A stretch of DNA of 64,000 nucleotides from an uncultured Cytophagales bacterium (GTDB lineage: Bacteria > Bacteroidota > Bacteroidia > Cytophagales > Thermonemataceae): contig CALEMF010000014.1 in assembly GCA_937911505.1 (NCBI GenBank), forward strand, positions 124,001-188,000, in the 5' to 3' direction. The notes beneath the pieces are model-generated. The model was not told where the DNA came from, did not search any database, and saw only the letters and a list, made by a program, of their open reading frames with translations. The position numbers were made by a program, and so were the translations under genes. Below, one piece after another: positions 1 to 9,212 of the stretch; position 1 is the first letter of the stretch; every line of letters begins with the position of its first letter.

Positions 1-393
1 TCTTTGGTACGTATCAAAAGCCCTGAAGGTACACTCATTCTGACGGAGAATATGGACTCATCAGGTATTGCGGGCTCGTACATTGGATTGTTATTACTAG
101 GCGCTGTTTTTACTGCTATTGGTATTTTTGCTTCTTCTATTAGTAGAGATCAAATTATTTCTTTTATCACAGCCGTTTTTTTATGCTTTATTCTCTATCT
201 AGGTTTTAGCTCTATCGCCGCTATTGATGATACCACCCCCTTTGCCTACTTTATTGCGCAACTAGGCATCGACTACCACTATAATTCCGTTAGTAAAGGG
301 CTAATTGACTCGAGAAACTTAGTGTATTTCGTCAGCGTAGTAATCGTTATGCTCTCCGCTACTAAATTAGTATTGGATAGTAGAAAATGGTAA
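1..393 (+). CDS. gldF: Gliding-motility ABC transporter permease GldF, C-terminal part
   Basis: The reading frame is already open at base 1, so only the last 130 codons are present. Three hydrophobic segments are visible (around GLLLLGAVFTAIGIFA, FITAVFLCFILYLGF and VYFVSVVIVMLSATKL), as expected for the end of an ABC-2 type permease. The identification rests mainly on the directly overlapping gldG gene: the two form the membrane part of the GldAFG transporter needed for gliding in some Bacteroidota. The stop codon lies inside the start of gldG (ATGGTAA overlap), which suggests translational coupling. The ATPase GldA is not in the window. Confidence 0.8.
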   Translation, partial: SLVRIKSPEGTLILTENMDSSGIAGSYIGLLLLGAVFTAIGIFASSISRDQIISFITAVFLCFILYLGFSSIAAIDDTTPFAYFIAQLGIDYHYNSVSKGLIDSRNLVYFVSVVIVMLSATKLVLDSRKW

Positions 394-2093
394 TTGATAT
401 GAAAAAGAAGAGCTTTTTATACTTTGGACTTAGCCTCGTTGCAGTAATACTACTCAATTTTTTGGCGCAGCAGTTTATCTTCCGTGTAGACCTCACCGAA
501 GACCAGCGCTACACTATCTCTCCTGCTACTAAAAAGCTATTGGGCAATCTAGAAGAAGAAATTTATATTAAGGTTTATCTGAAAGGAGAAGACTTACCTG
601 CTGAATTTAAGCGCTTTCAGAATGCCATTGAAGAAACACTCGATGAATTTCAAATCTATGCAGGACGCAAGCTCATTTATCGCTTCATTGATCCGCTCAA
701 TGCAGAAGAAACCCTCACCCAAGACTCGCTCTTGGTAAGGCTAGCCCAAAGGGGGATTCAACCTACCAACGTGGTGATGAACAAAGATGGGAAGCGTACA
801 GAGAAGTTTATTTTTCCAGTAGCTACCATTACCTACCAAGACAAAGAAATTACCACACTCCTCTTGAAAGGTGACCAAAGGGCCAGCGTAAGTAGTTCTG
901 GTGAAGTCTTGAATCAGTCCATTGAGAATATAGAGTATGAGTTGGCAGCTAGTATTAAACAGTTGGTCAATACAGAAACGAAAAATGTAGGCTTTCTCGT
1001 AGATAAGACCGTCCTCGACAAGCTAGAAGTAGCAGATGCTTGGTTTACCCTAAATCGGTACTACAAAGTATTTCCCGTTTCGCTAAGTGAAAGTCCCAAC
1101 TTACAGGGGCTCGATGCTATCATTATCGCTAAACCTGATACTGCCTTCACAGAAGAAGACAAGTACAAGGTTGATCAGTTTATTATGCAAGGAGGGAAAG
1201 CCCTCTTTTTTATAGACGCTTTGGACATCAGAGAAGACAGCATCCGTACCCAAGGCGTTACACCCGCTATTCCCTATCAGCACAATTTGATAGACCTCTT
1301 CTTTAGGTATGGTGTACGCTTTAACAATAATTACATAGAAGACCTTAATAGCGGTATTATTGACCTCATTGTAGGGTATACAGGGAATGTACCTAAGATG
1401 GAATCCCTTCCTTGGCGCCCTTATCCCATTGTAAATAATTTCTTCGATCATCCTACCGTAAAGAACTTAGATGCGCTTTATACACGTTATGTCAGCACCT
1501 TAGATACCGTAAAAACACCCTCTACTATCCGTAAAATCCCTTTGGTAACTACCTCTCCCTACACAAAGGTAAAGCCTATTTTGGAAGGCATCTCTTACAA
1601 CGATGCCCGTATATATCCTACGCCAGATGATTACAAAGAAGGTGCACTAACCATTGCTTATTTGTTGGAAGGTAAATTTACTTCCTTATATAAGGGACGT
1701 CTTTTACCAGAAGAGGCTAAAGCCAAAAACTTCATTGCACAAAGCGTACCTACTAAACTATTGATTTTTGCAGATGGTGACCTTATTCGTAATGATGTAC
1801 AATGGCGCACAGGTCAGTATGCGCCTCTTGGCTACGATAAAACTACAGGAGTACAGTTTGGGAATAAACGATTTTTACTCAACGTATTAGAATATATGCT
1901 TGATGATGAAGGCATTATTCTGGCACGTAATAAAGAGGTTACGTTACGACCACTCGATAAAGAAAAAGTACGTACCGAACGTACTTGGTGGCAAGTAATT
2001 AATTTATTACTTCCTGTACTCATCATCTTATTAATTGGTATTATTTATTATTGGGTAAGAAGAATAAAATATAAAACACCTTATGAAAAATGA
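387..2093 (+). CDS. gldG: Gliding-motility-associated ABC transporter substrate-binding protein GldG
   Basis: 568 residues with one membrane segment near the N-terminus (about residues 9-28), a large extracytoplasmic region of the ABC_transp_aux/GldG type, and a second membrane segment near the C-terminus (about 541-560) followed by a short basic tail. This two-anchor layout is typical of GldG, a partner of GldF. The start at 387 overlaps gldF by 7 bases; a second ATG at 399, giving MKKKSFLYF, is an equally plausible start. The 3' end overlaps hemE by 11 bases, so the genes are probably co-transcribed. GldG is essential for gliding in Flavobacterium but absent from some gliders, so its role here is inferred. 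Confidence 0.88.
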   Translation: MVIDMKKKSFLYFGLSLVAVILLNFLAQQFIFRVDLTEDQRYTISPATKKLLGNLEEEIYIKVYLKGEDLPAEFKRFQNAIEETLDEFQIYAGRKLIYRFIDPLNAEETLTQDSLLVRLAQRGIQPTNVVMNKDGKRTEKFIFPVATITYQDKEITTLLLKGDQRASVSSSGEVLNQSIENIEYELAASIKQLVNTETKNVGFLVDKTVLDKLEVADAWFTLNRYYKVFPVSLSESPNLQGLDAIIIAKPDTAFTEEDKYKVDQFIMQGGKALFFIDALDIREDSIRTQGVTPAIPYQHNLIDLFFRYGVRFNNNYIEDLNSGIIDLIVGYTGNVPKMESLPWRPYPIVNNFFDHPTVKNLDALYTRYVSTLDTVKTPSTIRKIPLVTTSPYTKVKPILEGISYNDARIYPTPDDYKEGALTIAYLLEGKFTSLYKGRLLPEEAKAKNFIAQSVPTKLLIFADGDLIRNDVQWRTGQYAPLGYDKTTGVQFGNKRFLLNVLEYMLDDEGIILARNKEVTLRPLDKEKVRTERTWWQVINLLLPVLIILLIGIIYYWVRRIKYKTPYEK

Positions 2094-3132
2094 TCTTCTC
2101 ATACGTTGTGCAAAAGGAGAGCAAGTAGAGCGTGTGCCTGTTTGGCTCATGCGCCAAGCGGGGCGTATTCTACCTGAATACCGAGCCGTACGGGCGAAAT
2201 TCCCCAACTTTGTAGAATTTGTGAAGCAGTCAGAAGCTGCTGCAGAGGTAACCGTACAGCCCGTAGATATACTGGGGGTAGATGCGGCTATCATCTTTTC
2301 TGACATCTTGGTGATTCCAGAAGCCATGGGGCTGCCTTATACAATGGTAGAAAAAAAAGGCCCTGTATTTTCTTCTACTATTCAGAATGCAGCAGATGTG
2401 GAACGCCTGCAAATTCCTATCCCTGAAGAAAAATTGGGCTACGTACTGGAGGCGATCCAACTTACCAAGCAAGCCCTTGCCGATCGTGTACCGCTGATCG
2501 GCTTTGCGGGTGCACCTTTTACCATCTTTTGCTATATGGTAGAAGGAAGCGGCTCAAAGACTTTTTCTAAAGCTAAAAAAATGCTTTACCAAGCCCCTGC
2601 GCTAGCGCATCAACTCTTACAGAAAATAACAGATAGTACTATTCACTATCTAAAAGCGCAGATTGGTGCAGGAGCAGATCTTATACAAGTGTTTGACTCT
2701 TGGGCGGGAATCCTTTCGCCTCAGTCTTATGCTACCTTTGCATTACCCTATATTAAGCAAATCTGTGAGGCAATTGATGAAGTCCCTAAAACAGTCTTTG
2801 CAAAAGGGGCCTACTTTGCCAGAGAAGCCTTTGGGAAAATGGCTTGTGATGTAGTAGGGCTTGACTGGACAATGAATCCTCAAGAATCAAGGAAGTTGGT
2901 AGGGACACAAAAAGTACTACAAGGTAACCTTGACCCTTGTGCCTTGTATGCTGACTTTAAAGACATTGAGCAACAGACTGTTCAAATGCTAGAAGCTTTT
3001 GGTGGTCAAAAGCATATTGCTAACTTAGGACATGGCGTATATCCTGATATTCAACCAGACCACGTAAAGTGTTTTGTTGAGACGGTACAGTCATTCGAAA
3101 TAGCAGATAGGTTTCCTGCTTCGACCAATTAA
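2083..3132 (+). CDS. hemE: Uroporphyrinogen decarboxylase
   Basis: 349 residues, the usual HemE length. It converts uroporphyrinogen III to coproporphyrinogen III in cytoplasmic heme synthesis. The family signature [10 protein letters not shown] is near the N-terminus and the second conserved block GFAGAPFT is near the middle. The gene overlaps the end of gldG by 11 bases although the two products are functionally unrelated; no other heme gene is in the window. The start is supported by the short N-terminal extension before the signature, as in other HemE proteins. Confidence 0.95.
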   Translation: MKNDLLIRCAKGEQVERVPVWLMRQAGRILPEYRAVRAKFPNFVEFVKQSEAAAEVTVQPVDILGVDAAIIFSDILVIPEAMGLPYTMVEKKGPVFSSTIQNAADVERLQIPIPEEKLGYVLEAIQLTKQALADRVPLIGFAGAPFTIFCYMVEGSGSKTFSKAKKMLYQAPALAHQLLQKITDSTIHYLKAQIGAGADLIQVFDSWAGILSPQSYATFALPYIKQICEAIDEVPKTVFAKGAYFAREAFGKMACDVVGLDWTMNPQESRKLVGTQKVLQGNLDPCALYADFKDIEQQTVQMLEAFGGQKHIANLGHGVYPDIQPDHVKCFVETVQSFEIADRFPASTN

Positions 3133-3167
3133 AAGGTAATTATTGTATAAATTCATATTTTACATCC

Positions 3168-3902
3168 ATGAGACATCTTATTGTTGATGTAGGCAATACA
3201 CTTTATAAAGCAAGTATTTTTGAGGCGTCTGATCAACAAGTAGCTATTGAAACCACCACTTGGCAATCTGTAATAGACTTTGCCCAAAAGTATGCACCCC
3301 AAAGAGGTATCGTAAGCTCTGTAAGAGAAAAAAACACCCCTCTTATACAGTCTCTTGACTCCCTTCTCTCTTATCCACTCTTATGGCTTGACTATACAAC
3401 TTCCCTTCCTATTACCAACGCTTACGACACACCTCATACATTAGGTATGGATCGCTTGGCTGGGGTTGTAGGAGCAAAAACGCTCTATCCAGAAAATAAT
3501 TGTTTGGTGATTGATGCAGGCACTTGTATTACTTACGATTTTATAGACGCCACTGGTGTATATCAAGGAGGCAGCATCGCCCCAGGTATTCGTATGCGTC
3601 TAGAAGCCATGCATACTTTTACAGCGAATTTACCCCTTCCCGATTGGAACCCGCAGACCTCACGACCCAGTTTAGTAAGTAAAAGTACAGAACAAGCGCT
3701 CATTAGCGGAGCTGCTAACGGCACGATTGCTGAAGCGGAACAAATCATTGCTACTTTTCAAGAACAATATGCTTCTACTCAGGTATTAGTTTGTGGAGGT
3801 GACCGTAATTTTTTTGAAAGTACAATAAAACATCCCATATTTGCAGTTCGTAACTTAGTATCGATAGGCTTAAATCGTATATTGGAACATAATGTCTTTT
3901 AA
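3168..3902 (+). CDS. coaX: Type III pantothenate kinase
   Basis: 244 residues. The first residues contain the phosphate-binding motif DVGNT; later come GMDRLAGVVGA and DAGTCITYD, and then GGSIAPG, all hallmarks of CoaX, the ASKHA-fold pantothenate kinase that starts coenzyme A synthesis. It begins 35 bases after hemE and overlaps the following outer-membrane protein gene by 11 bases, so it probably heads or lies within the envelope operon that runs to 7345. This pairing of coaX with an outer-membrane barrel and lptC is familiar from other Bacteroidota. Confidence 0.95.
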   Translation: MRHLIVDVGNTLYKASIFEASDQQVAIETTTWQSVIDFAQKYAPQRGIVSSVREKNTPLIQSLDSLLSYPLLWLDYTTSLPITNAYDTPHTLGMDRLAGVVGAKTLYPENNCLVIDAGTCITYDFIDATGVYQGGSIAPGIRMRLEAMHTFTANLPLPDWNPQTSRPSLVSKSTEQALISGAANGTIAEAEQIIATFQEQYASTQVLVCGGDRNFFESTIKHPIFAVRNLVSIGLNRILEHNVF

Positions 3903-5157
3903 AAAAACCAGCACCCTCTTTTTTATTTATTGGCTCACTATCCTTACTACACAAGGGCAGAACTCCCCCTTCTCTAGTATAGGAATAGGGAATATTAGAA
4001 GCAATGGTTACATAGCGCAAGATGGGCTAGCAGGAGCTGGTATCGCGCTAAGCAATCCTCTTTACGTAAATAATCTCAATCCAGCTTTACTTACAGCCAA
4101 TAGACAGTTTATTTTTGAAGTAGGTGTTTCTGGACAGTTACAACAACTCAGTGACGATCAATTCACACAGCAAGACTTCGCCGCTAATTTAGGTTACTTT
4201 GGTTTATTATTACCCCTTTCCAAAAAATGGAGTGGACAAATTGGCCTTAAGCCTTACAGCACTGTTGAATACGAAATTAACACTAGTGAGCCTATCCCGG
4301 GGAGTGATTTTAATGCTGACTACACTTATATTGGTAGTGGTGGGCTAAATAGTTTTTTCTTTTCTAATGGGGTCAATGTTGGAAAAAACCTAAACCTAGG
4401 CCTTAAAATCAATTATATTTTTGGGGCGCTTGAAACAGAAAGTATCTCACAAGTACGTACAGGTGGCTTCAACACCAATGTAGTATCTTTTGAAAGACTC
4501 AATGTAGGCGACTTGATCTTTACACCGGCTATTTCTTACACTTATCCGCTCAACGATAAAACCAATCTAAGTGCGGGTATCGTATATGATGTTGGTGTGC
4601 AAGCAAACACTAGGCAGTTTAGATCAGTAGAACGACGTGACCCACTAGGTGGCCCGCTCTCTATTGACACGCTTGTGGTAGATGAAGCAACTTCTATTTT
4701 TCTTCCTCAAAAACTACAAGCAGGGCTAGCCTATGAAAAACGTAACCGTTGGGCCATTGCAGCAGACTTTACCTGGCAACCTTGGCAAGAATATAGAGAG
4801 TCTGACGAAGAAGTAGGTTTACAAAATACGATAGGGGTAGCATTGGGGGGACAATATACGCCCGATTTCGGAGCTGTAAAAGGCTTGTTTAAGCGCGCTA
4901 CTTACAGAGTTGGGGTACGCTATCAACAACTTCCTATAGAAGTGAATGGTAACCAAGTAAATGATGTTGGCATCAATTTTGGCACTTCTCTACCTATAGG
5001 TGTTAATCAACTAGCTACCACCTACTTGCATTTGGGGTTTGCTGTTGGACAAAGGGGAAGTCTCAGCGAGAACGACCTTCAAGAAAGATATATCCAGTTT
5101 TCTTTGGGAGCCTCCTTAAGCGATCTCCTTTGGTTTAGACGTCCAAAAATTAATTAA
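3892..5157 (+). CDS. Outer-membrane beta-barrel protein (FadL/OmpP1-like)
   Basis: 421 residues with a signal peptide (hydrophobic stretch FFIYWLTILTTQGQ), then GAGIALSNPLYVNNLNPA, a pattern seen in FadL/PorV-like barrels of Bacteroidota, followed by many alternating amphipathic strands. The protein ends in LWFRRPKIN and not in a classical terminal Phe. It overlaps coaX by 11 bases and is followed 17 bases later by the TPR gene. Its position before an LptC-like gene suggests a role in outer-membrane transport or biogenesis, but no substrate can be read from the sequence. Confidence 0.75.
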   Translation: MSFKKTSTLFFIYWLTILTTQGQNSPFSSIGIGNIRSNGYIAQDGLAGAGIALSNPLYVNNLNPALLTANRQFIFEVGVSGQLQQLSDDQFTQQDFAANLGYFGLLLPLSKKWSGQIGLKPYSTVEYEINTSEPIPGSDFNADYTYIGSGGLNSFFFSNGVNVGKNLNLGLKINYIFGALETESISQVRTGGFNTNVVSFERLNVGDLIFTPAISYTYPLNDKTNLSAGIVYDVGVQANTRQFRSVERRDPLGGPLSIDTLVVDEATSIFLPQKLQAGLAYEKRNRWAIAADFTWQPWQEYRESDEEVGLQNTIGVALGGQYTPDFGAVKGLFKRATYRVGVRYQQLPIEVNGNQVNDVGINFGTSLPIGVNQLATTYLHLGFAVGQRGSLSENDLQERYIQFSLGASLSDLLWFRRPKIN

Positions 5158-5174
5158 TTCAAATAGTATAAGTA

Positions 5175-6476
5175 ATGAAAGTAAACGTATTTCTATCGAT
5201 ATTAGCGATGATGTTAGGTAGCTTTGCTGCCTACGCACAGGCACAATACAACTGGCCTGATGATCCTAAACAAAGAGCAGAAGCCGAAAAACATAACGTC
5301 CTCTACTACGATGCTATGCAGGCAGGTAATTATGAAGAATCAGCCAAGAGCCTAGGTATTTTACTCACCAAATATCCTAAGCTTTCTGAAGAGGTTTATA
5401 AAGGTGCAGCAAAGGTTTACCCTGAGCTAATCCAAAAGCTTACTGATGAGGAAGCAAAAAAGGCTTATCAAGATACTTTTATGATGAGCTTTGACCAGCG
5501 CATTGAGCACTTTGGGAAAGCTCCCTTCGTAACCAACTACAAGGGCTATTATGCTTACCAATTTTATTCAACACGTCCTGAAAAGCATCAAGAAACGTAC
5601 GACTTGTACATGAAAATCATGGAGTTGAATGGCAATAAAACCTATTTCTATAATGCACAATATGCCATGGCCATTGTAGCCACGATGTATGTAGGAAAGA
5701 AGTTGCCTTTGGAACAAGGTATAAAAGATTACAAGCAGATTTCAGCAATTGCCAAGCACAATGTCTCTAATAATGAGAAAGAGAAGACAGAGTGGACGAA
5801 TACAGAGGAAGAGATTAACAAGATGTTTGCACAGTACTTTAAGCCTGCCCTTACCTGTGATTTCATTAGGGATAACCTTTCTCAGAAATTTAAAGAAACA
5901 AAATCTTTAGAAGAAGCCAAGAAACTACAAAATTTAATGGTGGCGGCTGATTGCTATAAGGAAGACTTGTTTGTACAAGTGATGGAAGTTACCTCTAAGG
6001 AGGAGCCCTCTTACGAGAACATGAAAGCTCTCGGTAAGCTCTATGAAGCCAAAGGTAACAATACTAAGTCTGTTGAATATTATAATAAAGCAGCTAATAT
6101 GGCAAGATCGGGAGTAGAAAAGGGAAAAGCGTACAAAGAGATTATGGAAATCTACGTTCGTACTGGTGCAAAGCAATCTGGTAGAAGTTATGCGCAGAAA
6201 ATGATGCAAGCTGACCCTAGCCAATCAAGTTATGGCTACACAGTAATTGGCAATCTCTACTTAGGAAGTGGTGGTCAGTGTAGTAACGATAACAAGGTAA
6301 AAGCCAAAGCCTACGCCATTGCCGCCTATAATGCTTATCAAAAAGCAGGTAATAGCGCCAAGATGGCTACAGCGAAGCAGTACTTCCCTTCAAACGAAGA
6401 GATCTTCTTTGAGAAACTAAAAGGACAAAGTTATACTTTAGAATGTTGGATTGGCGAAACCGTAACATTCCCGTAA
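5175..6476 (+). CDS. Exported tetratricopeptide-repeat protein
   Basis: 433 residues with a clear signal peptide (cleavage likely after AAYA). The mature part is helical and rich in Lys, Glu and Tyr. TPR-like units are visible around NYEESAKSLGILLTKYP near the N-terminus and ALGKLYEAKGNNTKSVEYYNKA in the second half (quoted in part: KLYEAKGNNTKSVEYY). It is predicted to be periplasmic and to work as a scaffold, probably with the outer-membrane protein encoded immediately upstream. A terminator-like hairpin at 6509-6540 separates it from the LptC-like gene. No enzymatic motif was seen. Confidence 0.75.
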   Translation: MKVNVFLSILAMMLGSFAAYAQAQYNWPDDPKQRAEAEKHNVLYYDAMQAGNYEESAKSLGILLTKYPKLSEEVYKGAAKVYPELIQKLTDEEAKKAYQDTFMMSFDQRIEHFGKAPFVTNYKGYYAYQFYSTRPEKHQETYDLYMKIMELNGNKTYFYNAQYAMAIVATMYVGKKLPLEQGIKDYKQISAIAKHNVSNNEKEKTEWTNTEEEINKMFAQYFKPALTCDFIRDNLSQKFKETKSLEEAKKLQNLMVAADCYKEDLFVQVMEVTSKEEPSYENMKALGKLYEAKGNNTKSVEYYNKAANMARSGVEKGKAYKEIMEIYVRTGAKQSGRSYAQKMMQADPSQSSYGYTVIGNLYLGSGGQCSNDNKVKAKAYAIAAYNAYQKAGNSAKMATAKQYFPSNEEIFFEKLKGQSYTLECWIGETVTFP

Positions 6477-6508
6477 TCGTTATGGCTTATAAAGATTAAA
6501 ATAATAGG

Positions 6509-6540
6509 CGGTCAGTAGTTTACTATTGACCGTTTTATTT
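6509..6540 (+). terminator. Terminator-like hairpin between the TPR gene and lptC
   Basis: Arms CGGTCAGTAG and CTATTGACCG (6509-6518 and 6523-6532, one G-T pair) with loop TTTA, followed by TTTTATTT. It looks like an intrinsic terminator, but only 21 bases separate its end from the ATG of the next gene, so it may act as an attenuator within one operon instead of a complete stop. Confidence 0.75.
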
Positions 6541-6553
6541 ACATGATTTTGTT

Positions 6554-7096
6554 ATGAAAAATCCTTTACATTATTGTCTATACTTTACTATTATTCTCAG
6601 TGTGTGGTCTTGCCAGAATAGCAAGAAAGAGCTAGATGAATTCCAACCTTACCATGGCCCCGTGATAGAAGCGAGAGATATCGAAACAATTTACAGTGAC
6701 TCCGCAAAAGTAAAAATGATTGTAGAAGGCCCGCTGCAAAGACAATATGAAAACCAAGACCTCGATTATCCAGAGGGCGTTATGATTACCTTCTTCAACG
6801 AAAAAGAAGAAAAAGCTTCTGTACTTACCGCCGACAAGGGACACTTCGACAAAGAAAAAAATATCTATACGGCCACAGGAAACGTCATAGTAATAGACTT
6901 GATTGGAAAAAAAGATTTAAAGACGGAAGAGTTGCACTGGTCACCAGTGAAGAAGCAAATTTACACCGAAGAGTATGTTGTCATTACTACACCCAAACAA
7001 ATCTTAAAAGGAAACGGACTAGTAGCTGAGCAAGACTTTTCACAGTATGTGATTACTAAACCTACGGGTATTATCAGTGTAGATGAGGACGAATAA
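6554..7096 (+). CDS. lptC: LPS export periplasmic lipoprotein LptC-like
   Basis: 180 residues with a lipoprotein signal ending in VWSC, so the mature protein probably starts at a lipidated Cys. The remaining part matches LptC/DUF1239: a jellyroll-type sequence with EGPLQRQYEN, an acidic EKEEKASVLTADKGHF block and repeated short strands. LptC normally connects the LptBFG inner-membrane exporter to LptA; none of those genes is in the window. The terminator-like hairpin just upstream may set its expression. A small membrane protein follows after 12 bases. Confidence 0.8.
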   Translation: MKNPLHYCLYFTIILSVWSCQNSKKELDEFQPYHGPVIEARDIETIYSDSAKVKMIVEGPLQRQYENQDLDYPEGVMITFFNEKEEKASVLTADKGHFDKEKNIYTATGNVIVIDLIGKKDLKTEELHWSPVKKQIYTEEYVVITTPKQILKGNGLVAEQDFSQYVITKPTGIISVDEDE

Positions 7097-7108
7097 ATAC
7101 GATTAGCT

Positions 7109-7345
7109 ATGAAATTAATTGACTACTTACTTCTCTCCGTCACCGTTGGGCTGCTTATCATAGGGATTTACGAAATTTTTATTGGTAATTTTCAGCGTAA
7201 TTATTGGCTCTTTATGCTAATGTTGATCGCGCTGTTTACCTACGGCTATCGCAGGCAAAAGCGGGTAGAAGCAGCGGCCATACAGCAAAAGAAGAGTACT
7301 CCTCCGAAAAATAAGCCGAAGCGTAAAAAGAAAAAGCGTAAGTAG
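7109..7345 (+). CDS. Small two-helix membrane protein with a basic tail
   Basis: 78 residues: two hydrophobic segments (about residues 7-25 and 31-46) followed by a Lys/Arg-rich C-terminal tail of about 25 residues. This suggests an inner-membrane protein with a cytoplasmic basic tail. It starts 12 bases after lptC, on the same strand, and is probably co-transcribed. I do not recognise the family. The charged tail could touch nucleic acid or acidic lipids, but that is speculation. Confidence 0.65.
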   Translation: MKLIDYLLLSVTVGLLIIGIYEIFIGNFQRNYWLFMLMLIALFTYGYRRQKRVEAAAIQQKKSTPPKNKPKRKKKKRK

Positions 7346-7406
7346 TATAATATCTAAGATATAGCTATCTTTTTACTATAATAGAGATATTAAAGTCCGT
7401 TCTTCT

Positions 7407-8000
7407 ATGTCAGTTGATAAAGAGTACCAAGCAGTATACAGACTAAAAGAAGCCATAGAGCATCACGCTAAAATATCTGATGCTTGTTGGATTAATATTG
7501 AGAATAACCTGAAAGAAAAGACTTTACGAAAAAATCAGTTTTTCTCAAAAAGTGGACAGTATAATCGAGAGTTTGCCTTTATTACTTCTGGAGTTGGTAG
7601 AATATATATTATTACCAAAGAAGGAAAGGAGTTTACAAAATACTTTTTTCAACAGAATGAATTTTTGATGGCAAGCATTGAGCCTCAAATGCCAAGTCAG
7701 GTCAATGTTCAGGCACTTACCGAAATTAGATATATCTACCTGCCATTTTCAATTTTTGAATCACTACTCAGTAAACACAAGGAGTTATCTCAAATATTAA
7801 ATAGCCTTTTGCTGAGTTACTTTGGGAAAAAACAACAACGAGAGATCAACTTACTGTCCAATAACGCTATTGATAACTTTAAACTTTTCCGAGAAAATTA
7901 CCCTAGCTTAGAAACGCAAGTTTCACATTATCATATTGCCAGTTATTTGGGTATTACCCCCGTTCAACTAAGTAGAATAAGAAAAAAGCTTGCCTATTAA
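7407..8000 (+). CDS. Crp/Fnr-family transcriptional regulator
   Basis: 197 residues. The N-terminal half has the cyclic-nucleotide-binding-like beta barrel of Crp/Fnr proteins (FAFITSGVGRIYIITKEGKE, then FFQQNEFLMAS). The C-terminus has a short helix-turn-helix (HIASYLGITPVQLSRIRKKL). The conserved cAMP-binding residues are not evident, as is usual for the many Bacteroidota members of this group. The cysteine hydrolase gene lies 90 bases downstream on the same strand and is the most likely target. The start at 7407 is the first ATG of the frame after an AT-rich spacer. Confidence 0.85.
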   Translation: MSVDKEYQAVYRLKEAIEHHAKISDACWINIENNLKEKTLRKNQFFSKSGQYNREFAFITSGVGRIYIITKEGKEFTKYFFQQNEFLMASIEPQMPSQVNVQALTEIRYIYLPFSIFESLLSKHKELSQILNSLLLSYFGKKQQREINLLSNNAIDNFKLFRENYPSLETQVSHYHIASYLGITPVQLSRIRKKLAY

Positions 8001-8090
8001 CATTTGTTAATGTAACTGTTGCAGAATTAATAGAGCTTTGTTGAGTAGCCTCTTTAAACGAGGATTTAGAAAATTAAATCTTTACTCATT

Positions 8091-8732
8091 ATGGCAGTTA
8101 AGTTCAAAAGCACTTCGGTTAAATTACAAAATATTGGTAGCAATCTCAGACTGAGTAACGCTAATACAGCTATTATCGTGATCGAGTTTCAAAAGACGTG
8201 GACACAAAAAGGTAATTTTCTTAACCGACTCATTCGTAAACCACTTAAAAAGCGTCAAGTAATTTCCGTAACGAAACGTTTCCTTCATTTGGCTAGGCAA
8301 AAGGACTATACAATCATCCATACACCACTCATATTAGATAAAAGCCAAAAGGAACAATATAAGAAGATGCCACTAATGCCTAAATTAATGGGCGCCTTTA
8401 CAGCTAACACTTGGAAAGCTGAATTTGAAGAAGACATAAAAGAAGATAGCGATCTAGTGGCTGTCGGACGAACTGGTTTCGATGCTTGTGAAGGAAGTAA
8501 TTTACAAGAATTAGTTAAGGGATATGAGTATTTACTAATTGCTGGATTCCTAACAGATCAATGTGTGGAAGCAACTCTGCAAACACTTCAAGCAAAAGGT
8601 TATACCTGCATCATGATTTCAGATAGTACAGCAACCATCTCAAACGGTATACAGCAGAAAATAGAAAAGCGCAACCCTTCTATGCAAACTAACGAGCTGC
8701 TAGCCATTATGAATCAATCAGCTTCTCAGTAG
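8091..8732 (+). CDS. Isochorismatase-like cysteine hydrolase with altered catalytic residues
   Basis: 213 residues of the isochorismatase/nicotinamidase-like fold. The nucleophile Cys is in TDQCVEATLQTL, matching the family TD-x-CV-x-x-T motif. In the first strand the usual catalytic Asp (IDxQ) is Glu (IVIEFQKTW), and the usual catalytic Lys is Arg in the segment VAVGRTGFDACEGSNL. The changes are conservative, so activity may remain. The 3' end overlaps rraA, on the other strand, by 26 bases. The substrate is unknown; the Crp/Fnr-like gene upstream may control it. Confidence 0.8.
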   Translation: MAVKFKSTSVKLQNIGSNLRLSNANTAIIVIEFQKTWTQKGNFLNRLIRKPLKKRQVISVTKRFLHLARQKDYTIIHTPLILDKSQKEQYKKMPLMPKLMGAFTANTWKAEFEEDIKEDSDLVAVGRTGFDACEGSNLQELVKGYEYLLIAGFLTDQCVEATLQTLQAKGYTCIMISDSTATISNGIQQKIEKRNPSMQTNELLAIMNQSASQ

Positions 8733-9192
8733 CCACAATAATCCCATCAGCGTCAGCATATAAGAAGTGACCAGGTGTAAAAAGTGTACCTGCGAAAGTA
8801 ACAGGAATATCTGTCTCTCCTTGATTCTTCTTGATGCTCTTCATAGGGTGTGTTCCCAAGGCTTTGATTCCTACATCTAGCGTATCGATGACAGCGCTAT
8901 CACGAATACAACCATACACCACCAAGCCAGCCCAGCCGTTATTGATGGCCAATGTAGCCAGATTATCCCCTACTAGCGCACACCTCAGCGAGCCGCCGCC
9001 ATCTACAACAAGCACGCGTTGCTCACCTGCTTGCTGTAAATACTGTTTCACTAAAGAATTGTCCTCAAAGCACTTGATGGTAGCAATGGCTCCTCCAAAG
9101 GCTTTTTTCGCTCCAAAGGATTGGAAACCAATGGGCATTACAACATTGATTTTATCGGCATATTGATCACATAAATCAGCAATAGGCGTCAT
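8707..9192 (-). CDS. rraA: RraA-like protein / HMG-aldolase family
   Basis: 161 residues, full length for the RraA family, which includes the E. coli inhibitor of RNase E and class II HMG/CHA aldolases. The motif Asp-x20-Arg-Asp that binds metal and substrate in the aldolases is intact: the Asp of GDNLATLAI is followed after exactly 20 residues by the RD of GCIRDSAV. It is 20 bases downstream of RNase R on the same strand, which makes an RNA-turnover role attractive, but aldolase or oxaloacetate decarboxylase activity is also possible from the motif. Its 3' end overlaps the opposing hydrolase gene. Confidence 0.85.
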   Translation of the reverse strand: MTPIADLCDQYADKINVVMPIGFQSFGAKKAFGGAIATIKCFEDNSLVKQYLQQAGEQRVLVVDGGGSLRCALVGDNLATLAINNGWAGLVVYGCIRDSAVIDTLDVGIKALGTHPMKSIKKNQGETDIPVTFAGTLFTPGHFLYADADGIIVATEKLIDS

Positions 9193-9212
9193 AAAATTAT
9201 AGATTATAAGAT

